Below, in pieces: positions 12,233 to 23,233 of a stretch of DNA of 64,000 nt; positions within the stretch are counted from its first letter, which is position 1; every line of letters begins with the position of its first letter. Where the stretch lies: positions 868,001 to 932,000 of the forward strand of contig JAJTTP010000003.1 of NCBI GenBank assembly GCA_023313575.1. The letters run 5' to 3'. A program made the position numbers and the translations under genes. Origin of the DNA: Eutypella sp. D-1. Its lineage: Eukaryota > Ascomycota > Sordariomycetes > Xylariales > Diatrypaceae. The notes under the pieces were generated by a model. That model made no database searches and was not told the DNA's origin. It was given only the letters and a program-made list of their open reading frames with translations.

Positions 12233-13909
12233 ATGCGCCAGAGAACCACCTTTTTCCACCATAACGAAGATGGCATCGAACCGACCTCTGTGAAGGTCGC
12301 GGGACCCTCAATATCCGCCCCCGATGTGCTGGCCGTGCGCGAGGATCGCATTACCCTGGGCCTGGATGAGCTGCCCTCAGAGATTCATGAGCTCCTCCGC
12401 AATACCCACGAGCTTCATATCCGATGGGTTAGCCCTCACCCTTACGATCCTATAGGTCCCTGGAACTCGAGGTTGCCCCCAGGTCTCCACGTTTTCTATA
12501 CCCCAGCCCAAGGTCAGGACAAGAACCAGGACCAGGACCAGAACCCCGAAAACGAGCTTCTCTGCCCCCTGATCAAGACCATCTTTGGGGTCGGGGACTG
12601 CTCTTCGCTGAGTGTAAGCCTTCCTCTTTTACACAAGATAGAGATGTACTACTATTGGTAGCACTACGGACTAACTGCTAACTGACTAAACTTCTCCTCC
12701 GCAATTTAGGAATCCTTCACGAAACTACCTAACGACCGCTTCTCCCACTCCGCCGCATACCAATACTACCAGCCCCTTTCCAGCCTAGAGCACCTCGTGT
12801 CCTACGCCGGAAAACACGCCTGCGCGCCCTCCGACACGGAATGCATCCAGGAGATACATCGGATCGCCGGCGCCGCCACCCTCGACGTCTCATGGGACAT
12901 TATAGCCCATATCGCTAGGATGACGGCGATGTGGCCGCGGGAGCGTCAGCCAGTCTCGATTCGCGCGCGCCCGGGACACCGGGTGGAGGTGGGCATCTTG
13001 ACGCCGGACGAGTCGCCGCACATCGAGGCGCACGAACTTGGCGTCACGGGCTTGCTGACGGTGCTGGGCGAGGAGGAGGCCGCGGGCGGGGAAGCGAAGC
13101 CGTCGCCCGTGCTCTTCAGCTTTCCCTCGCGCCACATGGACGCGCGCGCCTCCTTCTCGTCCTCCTTCGCGAGCCCGACCGGGCTGCATCCCGCGCTGCG
13201 GCTGCGCCTCCCCGCCGCCGCGGCCGCGCATCCCCCGATGGACGAGGACCTCGCCCACTGCGCCCTGCACGCGTACCTGGCGCTGCCGCGCGCCCTCTTC
13301 GCCGACCGCTACCAGCTCGACGACCCGCTGTACCTCGCCTCCAAGAACCTGACCGCCCTGCGCTGGGCCAGCCAGCCCGTCGACCTCGAGGCCCCGGACT
13401 ACGTCATGAAGACCTGGGGCTCTAGCGTCCTGCTCGAGCTGCGGACGCCCCCGACGGGCAGTGACGGGGGAGGAGACTGGACCGCCGAGGTCCCCCTCCA
13501 CCTGCGCTACCTGGCCCCCGCGCCCGGCGGCTACCGCGACCTTGAGGTGCCCGCGCCCGCGGTTTTCTGGGCCTGCACTGCGGAGGAGGGCACCAAGTTC
13601 GCCAACAGCCCCTTCGAGCGTGCCCACCTCGGCTACGACGGCCTTTTCGGCCCGCGCACCATGTTCTGGCACCTCCGGCCGGAGCCCAACGCGGGGGCAG
13701 GGTCCCTCCTCCTCAACACCGTCCGCGTCCCCGTGCTCGACCTCGAAAGGTCCGCCTGGGTTCGTCCCGGCACCGCCGCCGTCGTTCTGTTCGGCTTCGC
13801 CTGGGTCGCCTGGAGACTCCTCACCGTCTACCTCAGGTCCGGGCACGGCAGCGGTGGCGGTCAACCAGCGACGTCGCGGGGCGAAGCCGCGGAGAAGAAG
13901 AAGCAGTAG
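12233..13909 (+). CDS. PBN1: Pbn1/PIG-X-like GPI-mannosyltransferase I accessory subunit
   Basis: Two exons: 12233-12613 and 12710-13909 (phase 0, 526 residues). PBN1 partners the catalytic Gpi14/PIG-M in the ER and supports addition of the first mannose to GPI precursors (family knowledge). The N-terminus MRQRTTFFHHNEDG and the conserved C-terminal half identify it. That half contains LHAYLALPRALFADRYQL, LEAPDYVMKTWGSS, VPLHLRYL, FWAC and LGYDGLFGPRTMFWHL. A single transmembrane segment lies near residues 475-500 (AAVVLFGFAWVAWRLL). It is followed by a short Lys-rich tail ending EKKKQ, which resembles a dilysine-type ER retrieval signal. An acidic Asp-Gln run is encoded near 12510-12545. The gene is very GC-rich, so the opposite strand holds a long spurious frame. 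The start is the first ATG and has no competing upstream ATG in frame. Confidence 0.9.
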
Positions 13910-14694
13910 TACCCGACTGACTAACTGACTGGCTGGGTGTATGAGGTGGGCTAATAATCTAGCGTAGGGATAATTTTTTGGGCGTAACAATTATGGTGCG
14001 GGATAGATAGATAGTTGACGATCTAACAAGTTGCCTTCCACCCTTCACCAAAAAAAGAAGAAAAAAAGAGCATTTGCACTTCGTGGTTTTCTGTGGTTAC
14101 TGTAGACAATCATGATCCCGATACGTTTTGAACGTATAAAGAAAATGGTTGAATTCTTTAAATACAGGGGGGCGGCTGCCCTTGCGTATATGTAAGTGAA
14201 GGGGGCCGGTCTTTCCATGGGCGTTTCCCCCCTATTTTGCGCCTTCTGATTGGACTGACTAGACAAGGAGGTACCCAGAAATATTTCTCACCTACACCGC
14301 GCGACTTTTTCTCCTTGTAATTACTATAGAAGCTTGCCCTACGTATCTACATCGTGCATATGCAGATAATGGCAAGTCAGTCATACTCAACGGCCGACTG
14401 ACTGGACGCCCCATTCGCTCAGCTTGCTTCTAGGCGTTGCTTCTAACCTCATATATTCTTCCCCCTTCGGAACCCGGCGGGTATCGACCCACCCGCGCAG
14501 ATCTGCTGTCTTGCTAATCCCGTGCTTCTTTGCCCTCTTCTCCTTACCTCTTCTTTATCTTGTTCTTTAGGCTAGGCAGAAACCAGGGCAAGTAGTCAGA
14601 GCTTATAAAATAGAGAGAGTGAGAGAGAGAGAAGAGGACGAGAAGAAGAAGAAAGCCCCCTCCGTCTCTCTCACTTGCCCCAGAATCAAGCGTG
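13910..14694. other. intergenic
   Basis: No gene is seen. The 3' part (about 14608-14660) is purine-rich GAGA sequence directly ahead of the oxygenase start codon. Confidence 0.5.
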
Positions 14695-15262
14695 ATGTTC
14701 CCGTACGTCGTGGCGGGCCTCGCGTGCCTGCTGTTCTTCTGGGGCCCGTTTCTTGAGTACCTCTCCTCGTCCACGCCGTCCGCCTACGGAGGCCGCGGCC
14801 GCGTGATTCCGCGCACACCGCGCCCGGCCATCAACGAGTCGCTGCTTGCGCTGGAAGACGACGACATCGAGGGGCTGCGATGCCCGCCGGACCGTTACGT
14901 CGTCCACGTGCTCTCCAAGGCGCCGCTCGTGCTCTACGTCGAGGACTTCCTCTCGGATGACGAGAGGGCGCATTTCTTGGATATTAGGTGAGAAATGATA
15001 AATCATGAAGAAAAAGAAATGTTCTGATCTCTCGTCTGTGATTCTTTTGCCTGATTCATTTTTTTTTATATTTGGTTGTCGAGGAGGTTTAGACTTATGT
15101 CATCTTGCATTCATCCTATCGTAGATCTCTTTATCCATCTTTGTACATTATCCTACACTGCACCGCAACTACACAGCCTCCCAAACCCTTGCCCTGTTTA
15201 AATCGTATGACCTACAGCCTTACCTTACCTACCTGCATAAGCCCAAGCAAGCCCGGCTCTTG

Positions 15263-15300
<38 letters not shown>

Positions 15301-16272
15301 ACCTGAGCGAGAATACGCGACTAACCAGCGCCGTACGTTCGCTGGCAGCGAGCCCCTGTTCGAGCCGTCGACGGTGACGGGGGACGGGCAGACGACGCGA
15401 CGGGACGCGGGGGTGCGGGACTCGGAGGTGGCGCTGGTGCCGCGGACAAACGCGGTGCGGTGCGTAGAGCGGCGGGCCCGCGCCCTCCAGGGCTGGCGCG
15501 CCGACCTCTGGATCGAGCGCCTTCGCACCCAGCGCTACCACGGCCCTGGGGGCCACTACGCCCACCACTTCGACTGGGGCACCGGCGCCCTCGGCTGGGG
15601 GCGCGTTAGTAGTATTAGTACGTCTTTTCTTTTTCTTTTTCTCTCTGTCTCTTTTGTGAACCGCCTGCCCTTTTTATGCATAGGCTAGTCCCACTTCTCT
15701 AGAACCCTTCCCCCTTTTCTATTTTAATTTATTTAAATTCCATTCTTTTTTACTATTATTGCTTTTGGAAATTCTGTTGTAGCCACTTCCGCCGGACGAA
15801 AGTCGTAGACGCAGTAACTAGATACTGATGACGGGGATCGTTGTGAACCTGTGTAGTGGCCTGGGTCCACGCCGACGCGGAACTCGAGGGCGGCGGCACG
15901 GAGTTTCCTCTGTTGAAGTGGAAGGCGGATCGGGGACGCTGGTGCGAGCGGTGGCTGGAGTGCGGGGAGGGACCAAAAGACGGAGAAGGAGAAGAAGGAG
16001 AAGAAGGAGAAGAAGGAGAAGAAGGAGAAGAAGGAGAAGAAGGAGAAGAAGGAGAAGAAGGAGAAGAAGGAGAAGAAGGAGAAGAAGGAGAAGGACTCGA
16101 GGACTACGTGGGCGCCACGTTCAGGCCCGTCCCCGGCAACGCGGTCTTCTGGGAGAACTTCCGGCCCGACGCCACGGGCACCGGGTGGGAGGAGAGCTGG
16201 CACGCCGGCCTGCCCGTCAACAGGGGCGTCAAGGTCGGCCTGAATATCTGGAGTTGGGGCCGGTTGAATTGA
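14695..16272 (+). CDS. prolyl 4-hydroxylase-like 2OG-Fe(II) oxygenase
   Basis: Three exons: 14695-14987, 15349-15617 and 15857-16272. Phases agree and give 325 residues. A GTG three bases upstream is not used; ATG at 14695 is chosen. A hydrophobic N-terminal anchor (residues 3-25) suggests an ER or Golgi type II membrane protein. The jelly-roll core shows the iron ligands HFD (about residue 170) and the distal His in SWHAGLPV (about residue 302), followed by the GVKVGLNIWSW strand whose Lys would bind 2-oxoglutarate. HGPGGHYAHH, RVSSIMAWVHAD and EGGGTEFP are typical of fungal P4H-like enzymes. Between the core strands lies an expanded Gly-Glu-Glu tract encoded at 15981-16094. Intron 1 carries a CA microsatellite. 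The substrate is unknown; proline or another side chain is possible. Confidence 0.9.
15264..15298. repeat. CA dinucleotide microsatellite in intron 1 of the oxygenase gene
   Basis: About 17 CA units lie within the 361-nt first intron, roughly 50 nt before its acceptor. Confidence 0.95.
15981..16094 (+). repeat. coding minisatellite, 9-nt unit GGAGAAGAA
   Basis: About ten to twelve near-perfect copies of a 9-nt purine unit encode Gly-Glu-Glu in the oxygenase reading frame. The number of bases is a multiple of three, so copy-number change would keep the frame. The opposite strand reads as Phe-Phe-Ser repeats and another frame as poly-Arg; both are shadows. Confidence 0.92.
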
Positions 16273-19200
16273 TGACGCGATTGTGTCTTTTGTTGTGTTT
16301 GGTCCTGAAAAGTTTGTATCCTTTTTGTCTCGAGTTGACACGTCAACTCATGCATATTAAACTCTCTAACCGAAGCACGTTTTGACTGCTGAGCTTGAGC
16401 ATGTTGTTGATTCTATTTAATGGATGGACTTTGCTAAATCATCGTTTCGCTAACGGGATTATGGTTTGTTATTGTTGTTTACTTTTTTGGTATAACCATC
16501 GGACTACTCCCGGAGGTCGGCATCTACAGAAATTGTATTAATCTGTATTAATCTAGATTAAGCTCATAAGATAAGCCTAGGTATAGCTACCCCTAGTGAT
16601 GGTCCACTGATCCAGAGGCCCAAAAAAAGCCGAGACTTATTAACGTCTACGACCCTATCGGTACAATAGTCGACGCTTCACGGCTGGCTGCGGCTACGAT
16701 TCGGATCACCCGCCCCCCCTTCTGCCCACCCCACTGCCGCTGCCGCTGCCGCTGCCGCTACCACAACCGCAACTCTATTTCAACAACCGCCGAGCCCATG
16801 CACTGGTCATCAGCCGACCATAGAGCTGCCCTAGACGCGCGCCTGCTCGCTTGCTAGCCTGTGCTGAAGCTTGGAGCCGGGAGCCAGGGTGGTGGTCCCC
16901 AGTCCAAGGGGAAAGGAAGGGTCTGGACCATCTCTTGTTGCGGGCGGGAGGCTCGTATGCAGGCGGAACGGGCGGGCTTGTCTCATTCCGGACGCTACCA
17001 CGTAGGGACCTGCGTAGTCCAGTGCCACAGCTGTACCCGGCCGCGTTCCCCTCGACAACAACGCCATATGCCGATAGCTGAGACGGACGGCAAGGGCAGC
17101 GCGGACACGAGCAGAGGCGCCTCTACGTCGTCGACGCGTCGTCTTGCGCCGCTGGAAGCAGCGTCTCCGCGTGATGCCGAAGGGATTGCGGGCTCGGGAT
17201 ACAACCCCCTCATGAGGCTGCGCAAGTCCCACTGAGGTATTTCTGGGGATGTAGGGAAGCTGTCTGTCTCTGTCAAACCCGGGCTTCGGGAAAGCTGGAA
17301 CCTGGAGAGGCGGATTTTTCTCTTGGCAAAAAGTTTGAAGACCCAGCTGCTCGGGCGGGTCGGTCGGTTAACGGATAACGGTGATGGTGGGTCCGCCCCT
17401 CCCCCTTGGTCCTTAGCCGCGCTGCCGCCACGTTGCCGCACCACCCTAGCAAGCTCTGTTGTTCTGCAGAGTCTGCTACAGCGCGGGGTTTATAGTAGAC
17501 AGTAGTACATATGTACGCTCGGTTAGCCGACGACTTTCCCGCCGAGCCAACCCTGAACTTAATTACTTACCTACCTAGGCTAGGCATGTATGTACTTTTG
17601 GGACTTACTTAGGAACCTCCCCCCCCCGGGTGCCTGCCCGCCACCCGCCCGTCCGCCGCCGCTTGCCCACCGCCCACCGCCCACTTAAATTTTCTTGCAT
17701 TACGTCATGGTGACCCCCCTTTAAAGCAGTCCAGTCTAGTCCAGAACTCACTCGGCATCCACTGGCTTACAACAGCATCGAGTAACAAGATACAACTTCC
17801 CAAAGGTTTTTGTCCTGGTTGTATACTCCTGGCTGTTGTATATACAAGGGTCCCACAAAACCATCAACAGGGTTCAGAGCTTCTTGAGCTTCTATTGGTT
17901 CAAGACAACTCCGCTCCCTCACGTCGTACCCGTAAAATTGTTGGTCTACTTCGCCCGACTTTCCCCTACTCTTGCCCTACTTTGCCCTAACTTTACTGTG
18001 TTAGGTACCATTAGTTTATTAGTCCCTGGCTGATCCAAACCCCCAATGACGCTTCCTGTTTTCGTGCAACAACCTTGCCTGCAAGCAAGCCTGCCAGTGG
18101 GAAAGCTGTACAACGAGACATGAGGCAATACATTATTCAACCTTGGGGAGGTTATACTGTCCTGCCCCCCGTTCAAACCGTTCCCGGGGTTTCTTCCGTC
18201 GTTTACCTGTATACAATGTAGTATGTAAGTAGAGTCATCATACGGCTAAGCTTATGTACTTATCTACTTAATGTATGTACATGTGTCTACGAAGATTCTG
18301 ACTAGTGTACTTCCCATAGGTTCTAAGGTTCAAAGAGCTTCTCTGCCCGCCCCGGGTGGACTTAAGAGTTCTTCTCATAAGCTTCATAAACAACAAAACA
18401 AACTCTATACATACGTAAGCATATATGCATACAGAACTCATCTAGAGCTCGCCAGGTTTCGGATAAGAGCGGTTTTGATGATACTCACATGAGGAGTTTT
18501 CATGTGTGTGATTGATTGACTCTGCAGAAAGGATCACATGCAACAAGCCTTAAAAGGCTCATAGATGTTGCATGCCTACCTGGTAGTTTAGTCGAGGTAA
18601 GGTGACGATGAAAGTATTAAGTGTGTCCGGGGAACTTCAATTCAAGAGAGAATCCTTGCCACTTGCCAATGAGAGGTTGTCTTGCTATACGGTGGGAGCC
18701 AACCTTGAAGGAGGAACTACCAGAAACCTTCCCACAACATGTGCACACCTCGTGAACCACGCCACCTACTGGTCAGCCAACAGCGTCCCGTCTGTATGTA
18801 ATGGGATGTAAGTACTTTCCAACAGGGACTAGTATTCCCACTTCTGAGTAGGTACCTACGATGAATCCTAGCGTCCCCCCGTGTCGTGGGAGGAACCTCG
18901 ACCTCATGGTCATGGGCTGATGGGCCCCCTTCCTCGGCGCCTCTACCTAATAGGTACACCATCCGCAAGTGCATTCCCGTAGTCTCGGCTCTATAGTCAC
19001 TCTGCTGATGTACATACATAGGTCCGCAAGAACCACGCGCGCCCCGTGCCATCATAACCTATCTAAGGTATGTGATATCTGTATGTGTGTGTGTGGGATG
19101 TGCCTGGGCGCCGGCCGGGAACGGCAACGGCATCGGTCTTGCCTCCAGCTGGGCTTTACACTTCGTTTATCGGGGCCCCAGTAACCTTATATATATTCTG

Positions 19201-19522
19201 TCCCGTCGCCCGTGTTGTGGGAGAGAAATGTTGCCTGCGTCCCTGAACTCCTAAATTTGCAAACTCGTCCTATACATATTTCTCCCAAAAAGGAGTTTTG
19301 CTTAAGTTAAAACCCAACTGGTTTCTATCTTATACCACCTCGTTCCCATATCACACATATATTAGATGCTGCAGGGCTTAGCCTCATGACTACTGGTCTC
19401 AATTACTTTCATCGCGGAGCCCTATAATCATACCCCAAAGATCCTCACGCCGGGGCATATTGTGACATTACCAGGTTCGATTGCGCCATCGACAGCCAGC
19501 CCCGTTTATTCTCATTGTCAGC
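16273..19522. other. 3.2-kb intergenic region, no supported gene
   Basis: Several GC-rich open frames overlap on both strands around 16,830-17,500, but none shows a domain, a good start context or consistent splice sites. A (CCGCTG)-type run lies near 16,735-16,760. The last part is the promoter of the sulfotransferase-like gene. Confidence 0.45.
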
Positions 19523-21400
19523 ATGTCTGCCAAGCCTATCTTCGTCGCTACGCACCCCAGAGCGTGCTCGACAGCTTTCGAGCGGGTGAGTTTCTTTCTC
19601 TTTTTTCCAATGCGTTAACAATTGAGAGGGGGAAGAAAAGCTGTGTTTCAGGGCCTGATGCGCCTGGGGGCTGCTTAAGCTTTTAGTGTTGTTGGGGATA
19701 TTGTGGTAGTGGTTTTGAATGCTGACTATGTTTGTCGAAATTTGTAGGTGTTCATGACTCGCCGTGACACTCTGGTCTGCGAGCATGAGCCCTTCGGTGA
19801 ACCGTACTACTACGGCCCTGAGCGACTAGGCGATCGTTTTGAAAACGATCCTGAGTACAGGGAGAAGACTGGTTTCTCCCAGGCCACCTACAAGGACATC
19901 TTTGATAAGATTGAACAGGATGGCAGCCACGTAAGAATTCCCCAAAAGCCCCCCTCCCCTTGGTTATCGTAACACAACCACTGCCACATAACACTTATCT
20001 CGTTTTGCCTCTTCGTCTCCATAATAAGGAAATGAACAAGAGAAGAAAAAAAAAACTGCTTGCCGCTCATACCCGAGATATGGCCTATCTCCTTTCCCTT
20101 CACGCGTGGGCCGGATTCTAGGTTTTGGTTCTCCGGCATTGTAAGTACAATGCTGGGAGACCAGGACCGACGAGCCATTAAGTTCACGCTAGACCAGCCG
20201 CACCTGACACTTGACTGGTCGCGACGATGACTTGCAGGGTTGGCAGAAAATCCTTCTTCGCTAAACAGATGTGGGTGTGGTGGCCACTGAGGCTGCAGTG
20301 TCCAGACACGAGTCACAGCTGGATACTAGCATCGCGGCACCCGCAATTGACACCCCCTTCCTGGCTAGTCGCCGGCCTGGACCATATTGATCTTCATTCG
20401 TTATTTTCCCCTTTGTACATACGACTCCATTCATGCCAGCCCTAATCGCCACACCTGAAAACCATGCGTGAGAGCTAGCGAGAGGCGCGCCCAGAACTAA
20501 CGCAACCAACGTGTTCAGGGCAAGAGGGTCTTCATCAAGGACATGGCCTACTACCTGATGCCGCCGGAGGGCAAGCCCGCGTCAATCGCCCCCTCCCTCC
20601 TCAAGGGGGATGGGAAAATGACGGCGACGACGACGACGAACGGCGCCAACCATCCCCGACGCAGCGGCGTCTCCGAGCCGGGCAACCCCACCGTCGTGCC
20701 GCTGGAGACGCTGAGCCGGTTCCACTTCGCGTTTCTGATCCGGCACCCGCGGCGCTCCATCCCGTCGTACTACCGCTGCTGCGTGCCGCCGCAGAGCGAG
20801 GTGACGGGGTTCACGCACTATATGCCGGCGGAGGCGGGGTACATTGAGCTGGTGCGGCTGTTCGACCTGCTGCGGGAGCGGGGGCTCGTGGGGCCGGCGC
20901 TGGCGCGCGACGGTGAACGGCCCACCCCGGGAACGGGAGAGGTCTCCGTCACCGTCATCGACGCCGACGACCTCCTCGACAAGCCCCAGGAGGTCATCGA
21001 GGCCTTCTGCCGCGAGACCGGCCTCCAGTACACCCCCGATATGCTCTCTTGGGACGACCCGGAGAATCAGCGCTACGTCTCCGGCATGTTTGCCAAGTGG
21101 AACGGCTTCCACAACGACGCTATCAACAGCACCAAGCTCAGCGCCAGGACTACCGCTCATGTGAGTTTTCTTCCTTATAACCCCCTTACCCTCTCCCCAC
21201 CTTCCCCAAATATACATCATAGAAGACGCTGTTGGCTAACCAAGAGTCCCCTGCGCCTACAGAAAACCGCCACCGAGGAATCTGAAAACGAGGAATGGCG
21301 ACGGAAGTACGGCGACGAGGCGGCCAAGGTCATCAGGGCCTCGGTGGATGAGAATATTCCACACTACGAGTACCTGAAGTCCTTCGCTATCAAGTTCTAA
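19523..21400 (+). CDS. P-loop sulfotransferase-like protein
   Basis: Four exons: 19523-19585, 19748-19930, 20519-21160 and 21263-21400, all in phase 0 (341 residues). The N-terminus MSAKPIFVATHPRACSTAFE holds the 5'-phosphosulfate-binding-loop-like PRACST. The segment FAFLIRHPRRSIPSYY matches the 3'-phosphate-binding region of sulfotransferases. The GKRVFIKDMAYYL segment and the C-terminal VDENIPHYEYLKSF are typical of a fungal sulfotransferase-like family sometimes annotated as branched-chain aminotransferase-like. PAPS-dependent sulfotransfer is inferred; the acceptor is unknown. Intron 2 is long for this genome (588 nt). Intron 3 (102 nt) is a multiple of three and free of stops, so retention would insert 34 residues. 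The gene converges with mL67 at its 3' side. Confidence 0.87.
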
Positions 21401-21841
21401 GCTTATGATCTATGGGGAACCGCGGGGTCAGGGGGCGTCGAGCGCGTTGCTTTGTTATATTGTCTTTTTTTTTTCCTTTTCTGGAAGAGGCGTGGAGGGG
21501 TTTGAAAGAGTTTCCTTTGTCTTCGTTTTTCCTGCTCTTTCCAACAGCTTACTTTATTGGATATGATGATATACACGTTTTGGGTTTGGCTTTTGGTAGT
21601 ACATGATGGATACCTGGGGAGCATCTGTCCCTTCCTCCCCCTTTTTTTTTGTCCTCAACCGGGGGCAGCCCGCCTCGCTCCTTCAACGAGTGGGTGGGGC
21701 TTCGTGGAGGGAAAGCTACAAATACACATACATCCTGTTTTATTAGGATGCGATATGAATACATAAATGATCTATGACGAGATTTTGTAATCTTGATTCA
21801 TTGGGAACCGAAAAAAGACTCATCCCCTGGTCTGTCATGAT
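21401..21841. terminator. convergent 3' region
   Basis: A 441-nt gap separates the stop codons of the plus-strand sulfotransferase-like gene and the minus-strand mL67 gene. T-rich runs near 21,465-21,480 and 21,640 could serve transcription end formation; this is inferred from position. Confidence 0.4.
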
Positions 21842-23233
21842 TTACGGTGCTTGCGGTGAACTTTCCTGCTTTGGCGACTCCTGCTTCGACTCCTGCTTCG
21901 ACTCTTGCGGCGGTTCCTGTTCTACCGCTGGAGTCTCCGGAGCCGGCGGCTCCGGCGTATTTTCGCTGACAGCGTGGGCGACGGGCGCCGTCAGCGGCGC
22001 CGGCCACTTGCCCTCATGAAGAGTCACGTGCGTGACGTTGGATGTCCAATTCCGGGCGTAGTTCTTATCCAACTCGTTGACCCAGTGTACCGTGGTGCGG
22101 ATAAGGCCGTCGACGACGTCACTCTCTCTCGCCGTATCACCCTTCGTCCCCGTCTTCGCGATCGCGACCACGGGCTCGCTTTCCTCCTCGGCCTCTTCTT
22201 CCACTTCTTGTTCTTCCACAGCAGAGGTCTCAGCATCATCCTTGGACTCCTCGGTCCCCTCCGCGTCTTGTTCTTCCAGGGCAGAGGTCTCGCCACCGTC
22301 CTTAGGCTCCTCGACCGCGAGCTTACTTTCCTCCTCGGCCGCCTTCACGTCTTGTTCTTCTAGAGCAGGGGTCTTGGCATCGTCCTCGGGATCCTCGACA
22401 ACTTCGTCGGGCGGCGCCGGTGGCAGGGGCTCTGCGGGCTCCGGGATCGTAGGCGTATTGGGTGTCGCCACCTCGTTGCCGTCGCTATCGGCTTCTTCGC
22501 TGATGATGTACTTGGGACGGATCTTATTGCTCTTGCCGATACCGCCGAGGACGGCGGCGATGTCGGCGATGATGTAGGGCTTCTGGTTTAAGATCTTCTT
22601 GCCGCGGCCCTCGCGGCTCAGCACACGGCCAGTCGCGTCGTCGTGGTACATCTCGTCGCCCCACGCCAGCTCGCGCAGGCTCTTGCACTCCCGTAGCCGC
22701 GCGTACAGCGACCGCCCCACCTCCCCGTACCCCTCCGGCAGCTCGATCATCGCTAGGGGCCGCCAGTAGTCCCGGCGCATCTTGCTCGGCTTCAGCTTCT
22801 TCCCGAAGAACGGTATCTGCCTGAGCGCATTTGTAGCCTGCGAGGGGGATGAGGGAAGAGAGTTAGCATATATAACATACATATAATACATCTAGATGTA
22901 TATGGATATATGGATATGTAGATAGATTAGGGGACATACCTTAAGCACGGGCGTGTTGGAGTACACAGTGATGCCGTCAAGGAAGTGGTGAAAGACGTAA
23001 ACGCGATCTCCATGACCCGGTGGGAATGGATGTGTTCCTTTGGGTATAACTGTACCCTTGGCCGCCTGCCTGGCCCTTTCTCTGATGGCCTTGACCTCCG
23101 CCCTAGACATTTTGGTGGCGAACCGCACATTCGTCGTCGGCGTCAGGACACCACCGACAGGTACACCGACGGGCACGCCGACGGGCAGCTTGGCCAGCCG
23201 CCGGATCACTAATGTATTGAGACACAGAGACAT
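21842..23233 (-). CDS. MHR1: mitochondrial large ribosomal subunit protein mL67 / Mhr1
   Basis: Two exons: 23233-22940 and 22837-21842 (phase 0, 429 residues), with a GTATGT donor and a CAG acceptor. mL67 is a fungal mitoribosome protein; its yeast orthologue Mhr1 also acts in mitochondrial DNA recombination and transcription (family knowledge). Diagnostic stretches are VYVFHHFLDGITVYS, ALRQIPFFGKKLKPSKMRRD, YWRPLAMIELPEGYGEVGRS and LRELAWGDEM. The N-terminus is Arg/Leu/Val-rich without acidic residues (a mitochondrial targeting sequence) and includes a PVGV tandem repeat encoded at about 23,160-23,190. The C-terminal 200 residues are a lineage-specific acidic tail with degenerate repeats around SALEEQDAE. 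The gene is divergent from HSP104, so it may share the 1.27-kb promoter region. Confidence 0.92.
22160..22400 (-). repeat. degenerate tandem repeat coding for the acidic tail of mL67
   Basis: Three related segments can be read in the mL67 tail: PALEEQDVKAAEEESKLA, SALEEQDAEGTEESK and SAVEEQEVEEEAEEES. The DNA shows matching copies of a CTTGTTCTTC-containing unit. It is an in-frame minisatellite. Confidence 0.75.

Noticed and set aside
12890..13990. 366-residue minus-strand open frame
   Set aside because: Shadow of the very GC-rich PBN1 coding sequence; no domain or start context.
15733..16341. 202-residue minus-strand frame with Phe-Phe-Ser repeats
   Set aside because: Reverse complement of the GGAGAAGAA minisatellite in the oxygenase gene.
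16995..17444. 149-residue minus-strand frame in the 16-19 kb gap
   Set aside because: Overlaps other open frames on both strands in GC-rich sequence and shows no domain or splice pattern.
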